Of a DNA stretch of 64,000 nt, positions 26,923 through 36,742 are shown one piece after another. The stretch covers positions 56,112 through 120,111 of the forward strand of contig JAIORD010000057.1 in NCBI GenBank assembly GCA_021108275.1. Direction: 5' to 3'. Every line of letters starts with the position of its first letter. The stretch's first letter is position 1. Both the position numbers and the translations under genes were made by a program. The notes beneath the pieces were generated by a model that was not told where the DNA came from, searched no databases, and saw nothing but the letters and a program-made list of their open reading frames with translations. The DNA comes from Methanococcoides sp. GTDB lineage: Archaea; Halobacteriota; Methanosarcinia; Methanosarcinales; Methanosarcinaceae.

Positions 26923-29900
26923 ATGAAATATGGAAATGTAATAATTTTATTAATATTGGTATTTGTATCGTTGATAACGATTCCAACTGCTTTGTGTAGT
27001 TCTCCAACATCATCTATTATATATATTGATACAGATGGTTCTGGTGATTACAATTGTGATGGAATTAATGACGAAGTTGAGATAAATCAAGCACTTGCAT
27101 TTGTAGCAAACAATGATGATTTCACAACAGTTCATCTAAATGGTGCTAATACCTACTGGATAGATGACACCATCTTTATTGGAAGCAATACAATACTTGA
27201 AGGTGATTCGGATGCAAGCATTAAGTTGGTCGATGATGCAGACTGGCCACGATACAAAGCATTGATCACTCAAATGGCGATTCCTACCTACAATGTTACA
27301 ATACGCGGATTTGAGATTGATGGGAACTTTGATAAGAATGATGACTGTGATGCAGGGGTATTCTGGAATGATGCCGAATATACACATGAAGAAATGGAGG
27401 CAATGTACACAGGTCGTCCAGTTGGCAGAGGATATTATAATTTTATCACATTTGGTGGTGTGGATGGTATTACTATCAATGATATGAACATGCACGATAA
27501 TGCAAACGATCTTATTCACTTTAGTTCATGTACGAATATGGTAGTGTATAATAATGTAGCTGAAAGACAAGGGCATGAGTTCGTTTATGCTATTAATTCA
27601 CAGTATCTTGATGTGTATAATAATTCAATTTGGATTGCTGTTAATTCTGGTATCAGGGCATATAACTCCAACCATATAACAGTTCATGGTAATGATATAT
27701 TCACTAATGTTAGGGGTGGGTATGTTGGAATACTGATTGAAAAATATAGTGGAGGTATTGTTGATGATGTTGAGATCTATAATAATACAATCCATGATTT
27801 GATGTATGCAGGGATATATCTGAACGGATTTGGTTCATATTCTAATCCCGACACTGCCTCAAATGTATATATTCATCATAACACAATCTATAATAATGGA
27901 CTAACATATGTAGGCATCACGCAAGGTGGTATTGCAATGCATTATTTCAATAATACTACTATTGAAAACAATATTATCATTGGAAATCGTGGGGATGGGA
28001 TCGCGATAAGAATGCCGGATTCAAAAACACATCCTTCTGTATCCGGATTACAAACAATTGTGAAAAATAATATTATCATGGATGCAACTGCTCACAAAGC
28101 TATATCAGGTTCCGGATATGGGATACACAATTACGAATCCAGTACACATTCAATTATTGCCGAATATAACTCTGTATATGGTAATGTTGGATCATATAAT
28201 GGTGGAAGTATAACATACTCGAACAATATAGAAAATGATCCACTCTTTGCAGATCCTTTAAACCATGATTTTCATCTAAAGAGTGCTGAAGGACGCTGGT
28301 CTAATAATGGCTGGGTATTTGACACCGTAACAAGTCCACTCATCGATGCCGGACATCCCACATCTGATCACAGTAACGAACCCGAATCAAACGGCAATAG
28401 AATCAACATTGGGCGATATGGCAACACCGCTGAAGCATCCAGAGCCTTTTCCGACCAGCCCACCGCTTCTGCGGGTGCTGACCGCATGGTGAATGCCGGT
28501 GAGATTGTGACCCTGGACGGTTCTGCATCTACAGATAATGTTGGTATTGTATCTCATGTCTGGGACTTCGATGATTCTGACGGTCTCCAGCAGGATGCCA
28601 CCAGTGCTGTTGTGCAGCACTCCTATGGTGTAGCGGGAACATATGCAGCAACACTTACGGTGACAGACGTTGAGGGCGAAATAGATTCGGACACTGTTCT
28701 TGTAATAGTACAGGAAATTCCATCGGAGACTGTCCACGGAAATTTAGACATAGTACACGGCACAGCTACAATCGATGGTGATTTAAGCGAATGGCAAAGC
28801 ACAACGGATATTACAATTTACGCTGCTTCCGAAAGAAGTCCAGAAGAAGACAATACAGCAATAATAAAGTCAATGTATGATGATACCTACCTTTACTTTG
28901 CATATGATGTGACAGACACTAATCTCCAAGCAGATAGGGTAAATGGTGAGACTGGTCTACATTTAGATGATAGTATCGAGGTATATATTGATACTTTACA
29001 CAATAATGGGACTGCAATGCAGACAGATGACTATCACTTTATTGTAAATCTAAATGGTGCAGTAGTGGATTATGTAGGTACCGGTAGTGGAAAGGATCAC
29101 AGTTACACCGGCAATATCTTCAAAAACGTGAGTTTGCAGGGCAGCAAGAACGATGCCAGTGACACAGATACAGGCTACATAATCGAGATTGCAATACCAT
29201 GGAGTGATATCGGTGGAAAAACCTCGAACAACATTGTTGGATTGCTCCTTGCCATAAATGACTTGGATAATTCAGGCGATGTATATTCCTTTAATTGGTG
29301 CAATCTAACAGGTTCTTATGCTGTACCTGAAAGCTGGGGGAATGCAAATATCGTTTATAACAACGCACCCGTTCTAAATTCCATCGATGCGAAGTCAGTT
29401 GAAGAGGGATCCACTCTAAGCTTTACTGTCAGTGCCTCGGATGCTGACGATGGCACCCTTGCCTACTCAGCTACTGATCTCCCATCCGGTGCAAGCATTG
29501 ACAGTTCCACAGGTGCTTTCAGCTGGGCACCAGTTGTAGGTCAGGCAGGCACCCATTCTGTCACCTTTGAAGTAACAGATGGACAATTTACTGATTCAGA
29601 AGAAGTTATCATTACTGTAAATGGAAACCTTGATCCAACACCAAGTATGGTGTATGACAACCGTCTGCGTGAAGCATCCCCTGATTCAGTTCACTCCGAT
29701 TACTATTATATTGACATTGGACACAAGCCTAATGGTCGTTTCAGGGATGTGATGTGGTTTGATCTAAGTGAGTACAACACCACCGATACAATCTCCAATG
29801 CTACCCTTTCACTACATTGGTACTATCCTGCAAACAGCCCACGTAACCAGGATACGGTTGTCGAGATCTACAGGGCGGCTGACTGGAACTCTGATAATGT

Positions 29901-31107
29901 AAGCTGGATCAACAAGGCAGCTGGCACTCCATGGAACAATGCGGGTGGAGATTGGTTCGATGCGAACAATGTAGCCCAAGGTAGTGAGCCTTATGCATCA
30001 ATAACATTTGATGCAAACGATCTGCCTGATAACAGGTACTATGAGTTCGATATCACAGAACTAGTGCAGGATTATGTCAGTGGCGAATACGACAACACTG
30101 GTTTCTTCCTCAAGGCACGGGATGAGAACAACAATTACATAGCATTCTATAGTTCTGAATGGACCAATCCAGACCAGAGGCCAAAGCTCACCATCGATTA
30201 TGCAACAGAAATCGATTCTGCTATTGGACCTGAGAATCCATCAATCACTCCTGTCCACCTTTCAGCTTCATCTGATCAGATAGCTCCTGGTGAAACCTTC
30301 ACAGTGGATGTTTTGATCGATCCTGCAGTACCAATAACAGGGGCTCAGTTAGACCTTCTTTTCGATGGTTCAAAGCTGACAGCAGAAAGTGTGGCAGAAG
30401 GTAATCTTTTCGATCAGAACGGTGCTTCCACGCTTTTCAGTAGTGGAATACTGCTAAACAATAATGGCAAGATCGAAGAAGTCTACTCCTCAATTATCGG
30501 GCCGGAAAGTGTCACATCCCAGGGTGTGATGGCTACGATTAGCATGACAGCAGGAAGTGCTACAGGCATAGCAGAATTTGATCTGGCTAATGCGGTCATC
30601 AGTGATGCCAATTCAAATTCCGTGCCTTTCACAACTTCAAAGGCAACCGTGCTCGTTGATACAGCACCAGTTATTGATCCAATTGGTGCAAAGTATGTTG
30701 ATGAAAAAAGCACGCTTACATTTGTAATCAGTGCTACAGATGCAGATGGCGACATTCTGACATACTCGGTGACAGGCCTTCCGGGCGGTGCAAGCTTTGA
30801 TTCCTCATCAGGTGAATTCACATGGACACCTTCAGAGGGTCAGGCAGGCACTTATGTTGTCACTTCTGAGGTAACAGATGGATATCTTGCTGACTCCGAA
30901 ATCTTTACTATAACTGTAAATACTGCCTATCCGCGCTGGGATGTGAATAAAGATGGAATCGTTAATATTCTGGATATAACACTGGTTGGCCAGAATATCG
31001 GCACCTCTGCGGAGAGTAGCCCACGCTGTGATATTAATCAGGATGGTCTAATAAACATCCTGGATCTCACAGACGTTGGACAGAATTTTGGTAAAACTGT
31101 AAATTGA
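26923..31107 (+). CDS. Giant multidomain surface protein: beta-helix, PKD, CBM9-like, disaggregatase-related, cohesin, dockerin
   Basis: A 1394-residue secreted protein. Order: signal peptide (1-26); right-handed parallel beta-helix with many N/D-rich turns (about 30-480); PKD domain (about 512-600) with WDFDDSDG; CBM9-like sugar-binding domain (about 608-812); Ig-like domain (about 813-905); a domain starting DNRLREASPDSVHSDYYY (about 911-1100) like the Methanosarcina disaggregatase-related repeat; cohesin-like domain (about 1109-1245); second Ig-like domain (about 1247-1333); type I dockerin (about 1335-1394) with two calcium loops, DVNKDGIVNILD and DINQDGLINILD. Cohesin and dockerin in one chain suggest self-assembly or capture of other dockerin proteins. 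A role in matrix binding or cell aggregation is likely. It is followed by a chimeric duplicate. Confidence 0.9.
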   Translation: MKYGNVIILLILVFVSLITIPTALCSSPTSSIIYIDTDGSGDYNCDGINDEVEINQALAFVANNDDFTTVHLNGANTYWIDDTIFIGSNTILEGDSDASIKLVDDADWPRYKALITQMAIPTYNVTIRGFEIDGNFDKNDDCDAGVFWNDAEYTHEEMEAMYTGRPVGRGYYNFITFGGVDGITINDMNMHDNANDLIHFSSCTNMVVYNNVAERQGHEFVYAINSQYLDVYNNSIWIAVNSGIRAYNSNHITVHGNDIFTNVRGGYVGILIEKYSGGIVDDVEIYNNTIHDLMYAGIYLNGFGSYSNPDTASNVYIHHNTIYNNGLTYVGITQGGIAMHYFNNTTIENNIIIGNRGDGIAIRMPDSKTHPSVSGLQTIVKNNIIMDATAHKAISGSGYGIHNYESSTHSIIAEYNSVYGNVGSYNGGSITYSNNIENDPLFADPLNHDFHLKSAEGRWSNNGWVFDTVTSPLIDAGHPTSDHSNEPESNGNRINIGRYGNTAEASRAFSDQPTASAGADRMVNAGEIVTLDGSASTDNVGIVSHVWDFDDSDGLQQDATSAVVQHSYGVAGTYAATLTVTDVEGEIDSDTVLVIVQEIPSETVHGNLDIVHGTATIDGDLSEWQSTTDITIYAASERSPEEDNTAIIKSMYDDTYLYFAYDVTDTNLQADRVNGETGLHLDDSIEVYIDTLHNNGTAMQTDDYHFIVNLNGAVVDYVGTGSGKDHSYTGNIFKNVSLQGSKNDASDTDTGYIIEIAIPWSDIGGKTSNNIVGLLLAINDLDNSGDVYSFNWCNLTGSYAVPESWGNANIVYNNAPVLNSIDAKSVEEGSTLSFTVSASDADDGTLAYSATDLPSGASIDSSTGAFSWAPVVGQAGTHSVTFEVTDGQFTDSEEVIITVNGNLDPTPSMVYDNRLREASPDSVHSDYYYIDIGHKPNGRFRDVMWFDLSEYNTTDTISNATLSLHWYYPANSPRNQDTVVEIYRAADWNSDNVSWINKAAGTPWNNAGGDWFDANNVAQGSEPYASITFDANDLPDNRYYEFDITELVQDYVSGEYDNTGFFLKARDENNNYIAFYSSEWTNPDQRPKLTIDYATEIDSAIGPENPSITPVHLSASSDQIAPGETFTVDVLIDPAVPITGAQLDLLFDGSKLTAESVAEGNLFDQNGASTLFSSGILLNNNGKIEEVYSSIIGPESVTSQGVMATISMTAGSATGIAEFDLANAVISDANSNSVPFTTSKATVLVDTAPVIDPIGAKYVDEKSTLTFVISATDADGDILTYSVTGLPGGASFDSSSGEFTWTPSEGQAGTYVVTSEVTDGYLADSEIFTITVNTAYPRWDVNKDGIVNILDITLVGQNIGTSAESSPRCDINQDGLINILDLTDVGQNFGKTVN

Positions 31108-31361
31108 GGTGCAAATCTTGCGCCATCTTTTTTTATTTATACCTAATGGATTAGAATTGTTTTTTTTTCTCGATGGATAGTATTGTCGGCTAAGAATGAG
31201 ATATTTATAGCTGAACTGAAATTTTCCTTATTATAAGAATATCCCGGATAGACTTATATCTTCAAATGTTTTATCTCTTAACATGTCCTATCCAGTTGCA
31301 TATGTTATGTTCTTCGTGATCTGCATCAGTGCAGTAGGAGTCTATGCGATTCTTGGTTCAT
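27005..31361 (+). repeat. Tandem duplication, unit 1 (4357 bp)
   Basis: The unit starts inside the surface-protein gene, just after its signal peptide, and ends inside the 5' end of a DUF457 gene. Unit 2 starts at 31362 at a constant offset of 4357 bases. Sequence around 31470-32990 of unit 2 is essentially identical to unit 1, while both sides have drifted, pointing to later gene conversion. Confidence 0.8.
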
Positions 31362-33022
31362 CAACATCATCTATTATATATGTTGATACAGATGGTTCTG
31401 GTGATTATAACTGCGACGGAATTAATGATGAAGTCGAGATAAATCAAGCACTTGCATTTGTAGCAAATAATGATGATTTCACAACAGTTCATCTAAATGG
31501 TGCTAATACCTACTGGATAGATGACACCATCTTTATTGGAAGCAATACAATACTTGAAGGTGATTCGGATGCAAGCATTAAGTTGGTCGATGATGCAGAC
31601 TGGCCACGATACAAAGCATTGATCACTCAAATGGCGATTCCTACCTACAATGTTACAATACGCGGATTTGAGATTGATGGGAACTTTGATAAGAATGATG
31701 ACTGTGATGCAGGGGTATTCTGGAATGATGCCGAATATACACATGAAGAAATGGAGGCAATGTACACAGGTCGTCCAGTTGGCAGAGGATATTATAATTT
31801 TATCACATTTGGTGGTGTGGATGGTATTACTATCAATGATATGAACATGCACGATAATGCAAACGATCTTATTCACTTTAGTTCATGTACGAATATGGTA
31901 GTGTATAATAATGTAGCTGAAAGACAAGGGCATGAGTTCGTTTATGCTATTAATTCACAGTATCTTGATGTGTATAATAATTCAATTTGGATTGCTGTTA
32001 ATTCTGGTATCAGGGCATATAACTCCAACCATATAACAGTTCATGGTAATGATATATTCACTAATGTTAGGGGTGGGTATGTTGGAATACTGATTGAAAA
32101 ATATAGTGGAGGTATTGTTGATGATGTTGAGATCTATAATAATACAATCCATGATTTGATGTATGCAGGGATATATCTGAACGGATTTGGTTCATATTCT
32201 AATCCCGACACTGCCTCAAATGTATATATTCATCATAACACAATCTATAATAATGGACTAACATATGTAGGCATCACGCAAGGTGGTATTGCAATGCATT
32301 ATTTCAATAATACTACTATTGAAAACAATATTATCATTGGAAATCGTGGGGATGGGATCGCGATAAGAATGCCGGATTCAAAAACACATCCTTCTGTATC
32401 CGGATTACAAACAATTGTGAAAAATAATATTATCATGGATGCAACTGCTCACAAAGCTATATCAGGTTCCGGATATGGGATACACAATTACGAATCCAGT
32501 ACACATTCAATTATTGCCGAATATAACTCTGTATATGGTAATGTTGGATCATATAATGGTGGAAGTATAACATACTCGAACAATATAGAAAATGATCCAC
32601 TCTTTGCAGATCCTTTAAACCATGATTTTCATCTAAAGAGTGCTGAAGGACGCTGGTCTAATAATGGCTGGGTATTTGACACCGTAACAAGTCCACTCAT
32701 CGATGCCGGACATCCCACATCTGATCACAGTAACGAACCCGAATCAAACGGCAATAGAATCAACATTGGGCGATATGGCAACACCGCTGAAGCATCCAGA
32801 GCCTTTTCCGACCAGCCCACCGCTTCTGCGGGTGCTGACCGCATGGTGAATGCCGGTGAGATTGTGACCCTGGACGGTTCTGCATCTACAGATAATGTTG
32901 GTATTGTATCTCATGTCTGGGACTTCGATGATTCTGACGGTCTCCAGCAGGATGCCACCAGTGCTGTTGTGCAGCACTCCTATGGTGTAGCAGGAACATA
33001 TGCAGCAAAACACTTACGGTGA
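31283..33022 (+). CDS. Chimeric, truncated copy: DUF457 N-terminus fused to the beta-helix/PKD part of the surface protein
   Basis: A 579-residue frame. Residues 1-26 (MSYPVAYVMFFVICISAVGV and a few more) are the first membrane helix of a DUF457 hydrolase, as seen in the relic at 34396. From about residue 28 on, the protein equals the giant surface protein from its beta-helix into the PKD domain. Just before the end a two-base insertion (GCAGCAAAACACTT against GCAGCAACACTT) shifts the frame to KHLR and a TGA. The helix could serve as a signal anchor, so a beta-helix might still be displayed, but the CBM9, cohesin and dockerin parts are lost. Likely a non-functional product of unequal crossing-over. 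Confidence 0.8.
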   Translation: MSYPVAYVMFFVICISAVGVYAILGSSTSSIIYVDTDGSGDYNCDGINDEVEINQALAFVANNDDFTTVHLNGANTYWIDDTIFIGSNTILEGDSDASIKLVDDADWPRYKALITQMAIPTYNVTIRGFEIDGNFDKNDDCDAGVFWNDAEYTHEEMEAMYTGRPVGRGYYNFITFGGVDGITINDMNMHDNANDLIHFSSCTNMVVYNNVAERQGHEFVYAINSQYLDVYNNSIWIAVNSGIRAYNSNHITVHGNDIFTNVRGGYVGILIEKYSGGIVDDVEIYNNTIHDLMYAGIYLNGFGSYSNPDTASNVYIHHNTIYNNGLTYVGITQGGIAMHYFNNTTIENNIIIGNRGDGIAIRMPDSKTHPSVSGLQTIVKNNIIMDATAHKAISGSGYGIHNYESSTHSIIAEYNSVYGNVGSYNGGSITYSNNIENDPLFADPLNHDFHLKSAEGRWSNNGWVFDTVTSPLIDAGHPTSDHSNEPESNGNRINIGRYGNTAEASRAFSDQPTASAGADRMVNAGEIVTLDGSASTDNVGIVSHVWDFDDSDGLQQDATSAVVQHSYGVAGTYAAKHLR

Positions 33023-34221
33023 CAGACACTGAGGGCGGCTGACTGGAATTCTGATGATGTAAGCTGGAATAACAAGGAAGTTGGCACTCCATGGAACAAC
33101 GCGGGTGGAGATTGGTTCGATGCGAACAATGTAGCCCTGGGCAGTGAGCCTTATGCATCAATAACGTTTGATGCAAACGATCTGCCTGATAACAGGTACT
33201 ATGAGTTCGATATCACAGAACTGGTGCAGGATTATGTCAGTGGTGAATACGACAACACCGGTTTCTTCCTTAAGGCACAAAATGAGTATGACAATTACAT
33301 AGTATTCTAGTTCTGACTGGAGCAATCCAGACCAGGGGCAAAGCTCACCATCGATAACGCAACAGAAAGTGATTCCGTAATTGGACCTGAGAATCCATCC
33401 ATCACACCTGTCCACTTTTCAGCTTCAGCTTCATCTGATCAGATAGCTCTTGGTGAATCCTTCACAGTGGATGTTTTGATCGATTCTGCAGTGCCAATAA
33501 TAGGGGCTCAGTTTGACCTTCTTTTCGATCAGAACGGTGCTTCCACGTTTTTCAGCAGTGGAATGTTGCTAAACAATAATGGCAAGATCGAAGATGTCTA
33601 CTGCTCAATTATCGGCCCGGGAAGTGTCACATCCCAAAGTTGGATGGCTACGATTAGCATGGCGGCTGGAGGTGTTACAGGATAGCAGAAATTGATCTGA
33701 CCAATGTGGTCATTAGTGATACCAATTCAAATCTCGTGCCTTTCACAACTTCAAAAGCAACCGTGCTTGTTGATACAGTACCAGTTACTGATCAAATTGG
33801 TGCAAAGTCTGTTGATGAAAAAAGTAAGCTTACATTTGTAATCAGTGCTACAGATGCAGATGGCGATATTCTTACATACTCGGTGGCAGGCCTTCCATCT
33901 GGCGCAAGCTTTGATTCTGCATAAGTCGAATTCACATGGACACCTTTGGAGGGTCAGGCAGGCACTTATGTTGTCACTTCTGAGGTAACAGATGGATATC
34001 TTGCTGACTCCGAAATCTTTACTATAACTGTAAATACTGCCTATCCGCGCTGGGATGTGAATAAAGATGGAATCGTTAATATTCTGGATATAACACTGGT
34101 TGGCCAGAATATCGGCACCTCTGCGGAGAGTAGCCCACGCTGTGATATTAATCAGGATGGTCTAATAAACATCCTGGATCTCACAGACGTTGGACAGAAT
34201 TTTGGTAAAACTGTAAATTGA
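33023..34221 (+). pseudogene. Decayed 3' part of the second surface-protein copy
   Basis: It contains, in scattered frames, the end of the disaggregatase-related domain, the cohesin-like domain (with a 48-base loss around FDQNG), the second Ig-like domain and an intact-looking dockerin (33946-34221) identical to that of the full copy. Relative to copy 1, about 1199 bases are missing between AGGGCG at 28673 and AGGGCG at 29872, joined at 33032-33037. Further one-base losses and stops break the frame at about 33308, 33684 and 33922. Confidence 0.88.
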
Positions 34222-34395
34222 GGTGCAAATCTTGCGCCATCTTTTTTATTTATACCCAATGGATCGGAATTGTTTTTTTATCGAGGGATGTTATTGTCGG
34301 CTTAGAATAGAGATATTGATTAGCTGATTTGAAATCCTCCTCCTCAAAATAATGTCCCAGATATACTTATATCTTCAAATTTTTTATCTATTAAC

Positions 34396-34931
34396 ATGCC
34401 TTATCAAACCGCACATGTTATTTTCTTTGTGATCTGTATCTGTGCAGTAGAAGGTTTATGAAACCTTTGCAGCACTCCTTCGTAAATAACTTTCATCCAA
34501 AAATGGCATACATATTCTGTTGCTGCTGTTTGTAGGAGTATTCTTTGCATTGTACTCAGACATAATGGCCGTTTATAATATCCTTGTAAATGGTACCATA
34601 GAACATTGCCAGATTGGAACGATACCAACGCATTCACTGCTGTTTAGCTCTTCTACGATCATATTTGGAGCAGTTGTCGGATATGTGGTATATCTGAATT
34701 TTGGCAAGGCATAAATGGGCATTTTTGCCATCTGAGTTTCTTTCACATCTGTTGCTGGACGATCTTTCCAGATACGATATGCACTATTTTAATCCAATAT
34801 GCAAGGAACTGATCAGCATATTTTCGTATGTGAATACGGAATTTGCAAGTATTAATTTAGTTCATTATCTGCTGGCATTGTTTGCATTGGATCATCTTGG
34901 TTTTGAGTTCAGGTATAGGTCCGAAAAGTGA
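34396..34931 (+). pseudogene. Relic of a DUF457 (YdjM-like) membrane-bound metal-dependent hydrolase
   Basis: The start MPYQTAHVIFFVICICAVEG stops early, then FVGVFFALYSDIMAVYNILV, IPTHSLLFSSSTIIFGAVVG and FLSHLLLDDLSRYDMHYFNP follow in other frames, ending EFRYRSEK. THSLL and SHLLLDD are the metal-site motifs of DUF457. At least three frame breaks are present. Its 5' end, including the upstream non-coding sequence, is duplicated at 31108-31361, where it provides the promoter and start of the chimeric gene. Confidence 0.75.
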
Positions 34932-35089
34932 TCTTATCTATATATGAAATTATTACGTGACCTTGAAATGAAACAAAATGGTAATGCGACTTTATTGATA
35001 ATATGTCGTGACAGATCAAAAAAGAAGAATACAGGCTAAGATCTAATGTCCATAAAAATGACACGGGGCGCAGAAAATATCCTGCGCAA

Positions 35090-35611
35090 TCATTTTGAAT
35101 CTTCTTCAACATTCAATTTTTTGATAACTCGAACCGGAAAACCCAAAGCAACACAATTTGGAGAAATATCGCGACTAACTACAGATCCAGTTCCTATTAT
35201 GGAATTTTCTCCGATTGTAACCCCTTGTGTAATTATACATCCCGGATTTATACAAACCCCTCGTCCGATCTTTATGGGTGCCGTGGTTCTTGGATACGCA
35301 TCTCTTGTGGTTAAACTACCTCTTGAGTGAGCAGATAGTATACATTGATCACCAATTTCAGCATAATCCTCTATTGTAATTAATTCCGGATGAGGTCTAT
35401 CAAAAACTACATTATAACCGATGTATACATTATTTCCAATATTTACGCCCCGCATTTTATGCAATTTCGCTCTCCAGGAGGGAATGGGACAACTTGATGC
35501 CATTTGTTCTAAAAACCAGTTTTTAAGATATTTAATTCCGAATAAAACTTTATTACTGTGATAATATTCAGCTACTTCATCATAAGTTACTTTATCTCTA
35601 TTAGATATCAT
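35090..35611 (-). CDS. Hexapeptide-repeat acyltransferase, paralogue of 12064-12582
   Basis: A protein of 173 residues from the ATG at 35611 (an upstream in-frame start at 35623 is less likely). It shares the same layout and most residues with the operon acyltransferase: N-terminal KNWFLEQMAS, MRGVNIGNNVYIGYNVVFDR, AEIGDQCILSAHSRGS with the candidate catalytic His, and IGTGSVVSRDI. Position 93-110 differs most, a region that may set acyl or sugar specificity. Monocistronic or with the phosphopantetheinyl transferase upstream (345-base gap). Probably acylates a surface sugar. Confidence 0.88.
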   Translation of the reverse strand: MISNRDKVTYDEVAEYYHSNKVLFGIKYLKNWFLEQMASSCPIPSWRAKLHKMRGVNIGNNVYIGYNVVFDRPHPELITIEDYAEIGDQCILSAHSRGSLTTRDAYPRTTAPIKIGRGVCINPGCIITQGVTIGENSIIGTGSVVSRDISPNCVALGFPVRVIKKLNVEEDSK

Positions 35612-35955
35612 TGTTGTTACCAATTTGAATCAATATAACTTGAATATGATACAGGTGAAAAGGAAGAATGATCTAAATATCTTTGTTTCATACATTTTTT
35701 GTTTGAATAACATCGTCTTAATCCAACGTCAAAAGCTCATCTCACAACAACTGCGCAATGCAACCCTAACATCGTTTTCAGATGAGACCTCTTCCTTGTT
35801 CATCGAAGTGCTAAGCTCCCATGCTCTCTTTTTTTGCGAATTTATGGTCATTAGCAATACACTTTAGTTCTTTGTTATGGGTCATAATATTTCAAATCAT
35901 ATTAATATATTATCCTTGTTGGCATCATTCCATACTTTATTTTGATCTACAATAA
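35612..35955. other. Intergenic region, nothing firm
   Basis: This holds the promoter area of the acyltransferase. A 40-codon minus-strand frame (35729-35851) has no recognisable motif and no acyl-carrier DSL motif; I do not call it a gene. Confidence 0.3.
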
Positions 35956-36648
35956 TTATGCTGAGTTTCCGTTACAGGTAATTTCCTTGAGACGATTAAT
36001 GTTAATTGTATACTGATTCGAATCCGTAACAACAGCAAGTATATATCTGTTATTTATAATATAATTTGAATGACAGATATTGTTAAGATCTAATTCTTTA
36101 TTAAAATTAGATAACATGCTCTTATTCGAAAACTTACAATACGCTTCTTTCAGGGTCCATATCATTAAAGGATCGTGACCATTCGCATATGTGTCGGCAT
36201 GTAAAAGTGTTGTGCGCAGGAATTTTGAAACATTTGCAAGGGACCGCAATTTTCTAAGCTCGACATCAATGCCAACCTCGATCTTTGAGATTGCCAAGGT
36301 GACAATATTTTCAGTATAGGAGATACAGATATGTACTTCCTTATGATCGCGTACATGGACTCTTCCGTATTTGTCTTTATACATGGATATGTCAGATACG
36401 GCTCGTTCTTTGAGGAGGCGACGCAGAATATATTTCAAAACCATTCTGGATGTGATGTATCTTTTTTTGAAATACTCGGTTTGTAATCTTTCCAGATGTT
36501 CCTTTTCAATGTCATCCAGATGATCTGTACTCAATGTATCATAGTCATTCAGATCAACTATAAGGATAAGGATATCATTCTGTTCCCAAAAATAGGGTAT
36601 ATGTTCCAGAGGAACAGTGGATGGTATTTTTAAATTGTTAGTGTCCAT
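35956..36648 (-). CDS. Sfp-type 4'-phosphopantetheinyl transferase
   Basis: About 230 residues from ATG 36648, which has GGGGAG upstream; the longer frame to 36693 has no site. The enzyme moves phosphopantetheine from CoA to a serine of a carrier protein. The two family motifs are present: EVGIDVELRKL (Mg-binding Asp and Glu) and WTLKEAYCK (Glu and Lys). The upstream CISYTEN segment matches the conserved substrate loop. Such enzymes are uncommon in archaea and no carrier protein, NRPS or PKS is visible nearby. It shares strand and neighbourhood with the sugar-acid genes and may serve an acyl-transfer step in glycan modification; the target is unknown. Confidence 0.88.
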   Translation of the reverse strand: MDTNNLKIPSTVPLEHIPYFWEQNDILILIVDLNDYDTLSTDHLDDIEKEHLERLQTEYFKKRYITSRMVLKYILRRLLKERAVSDISMYKDKYGRVHVRDHKEVHICISYTENIVTLAISKIEVGIDVELRKLRSLANVSKFLRTTLLHADTYANGHDPLMIWTLKEAYCKFSNKSMLSNFNKELDLNNICHSNYIINNRYILAVVTDSNQYTININRLKEITCNGNSA

Positions 36649-36742
36649 AACAGCTCCCCATATATATATGCACACAAAATACCGCAGTTCCATGTCCTCT
36701 GGATCACGGATGGCCTCCTTCTAAACTTATTCCCTCAGATGT

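Noticed and set aside
27136..27519. 127-codon minus-strand frame, present identically at 31493-31876
   Set aside because: Its conservation only reflects the duplicated beta-helix on the other strand.
26923..34221. Short internal repeats in the beta-helix considered as a CRISPR-like or satellite array
   Set aside because: The periodicity is that of degenerate beta-helix coils and a two-copy gene duplication, not direct repeats with unique spacers.
35729..35851. 40-codon minus-strand frame upstream of the acyltransferase, considered as the missing carrier protein
   Set aside because: No DSL serine motif, too short, no clear ribosome binding site.
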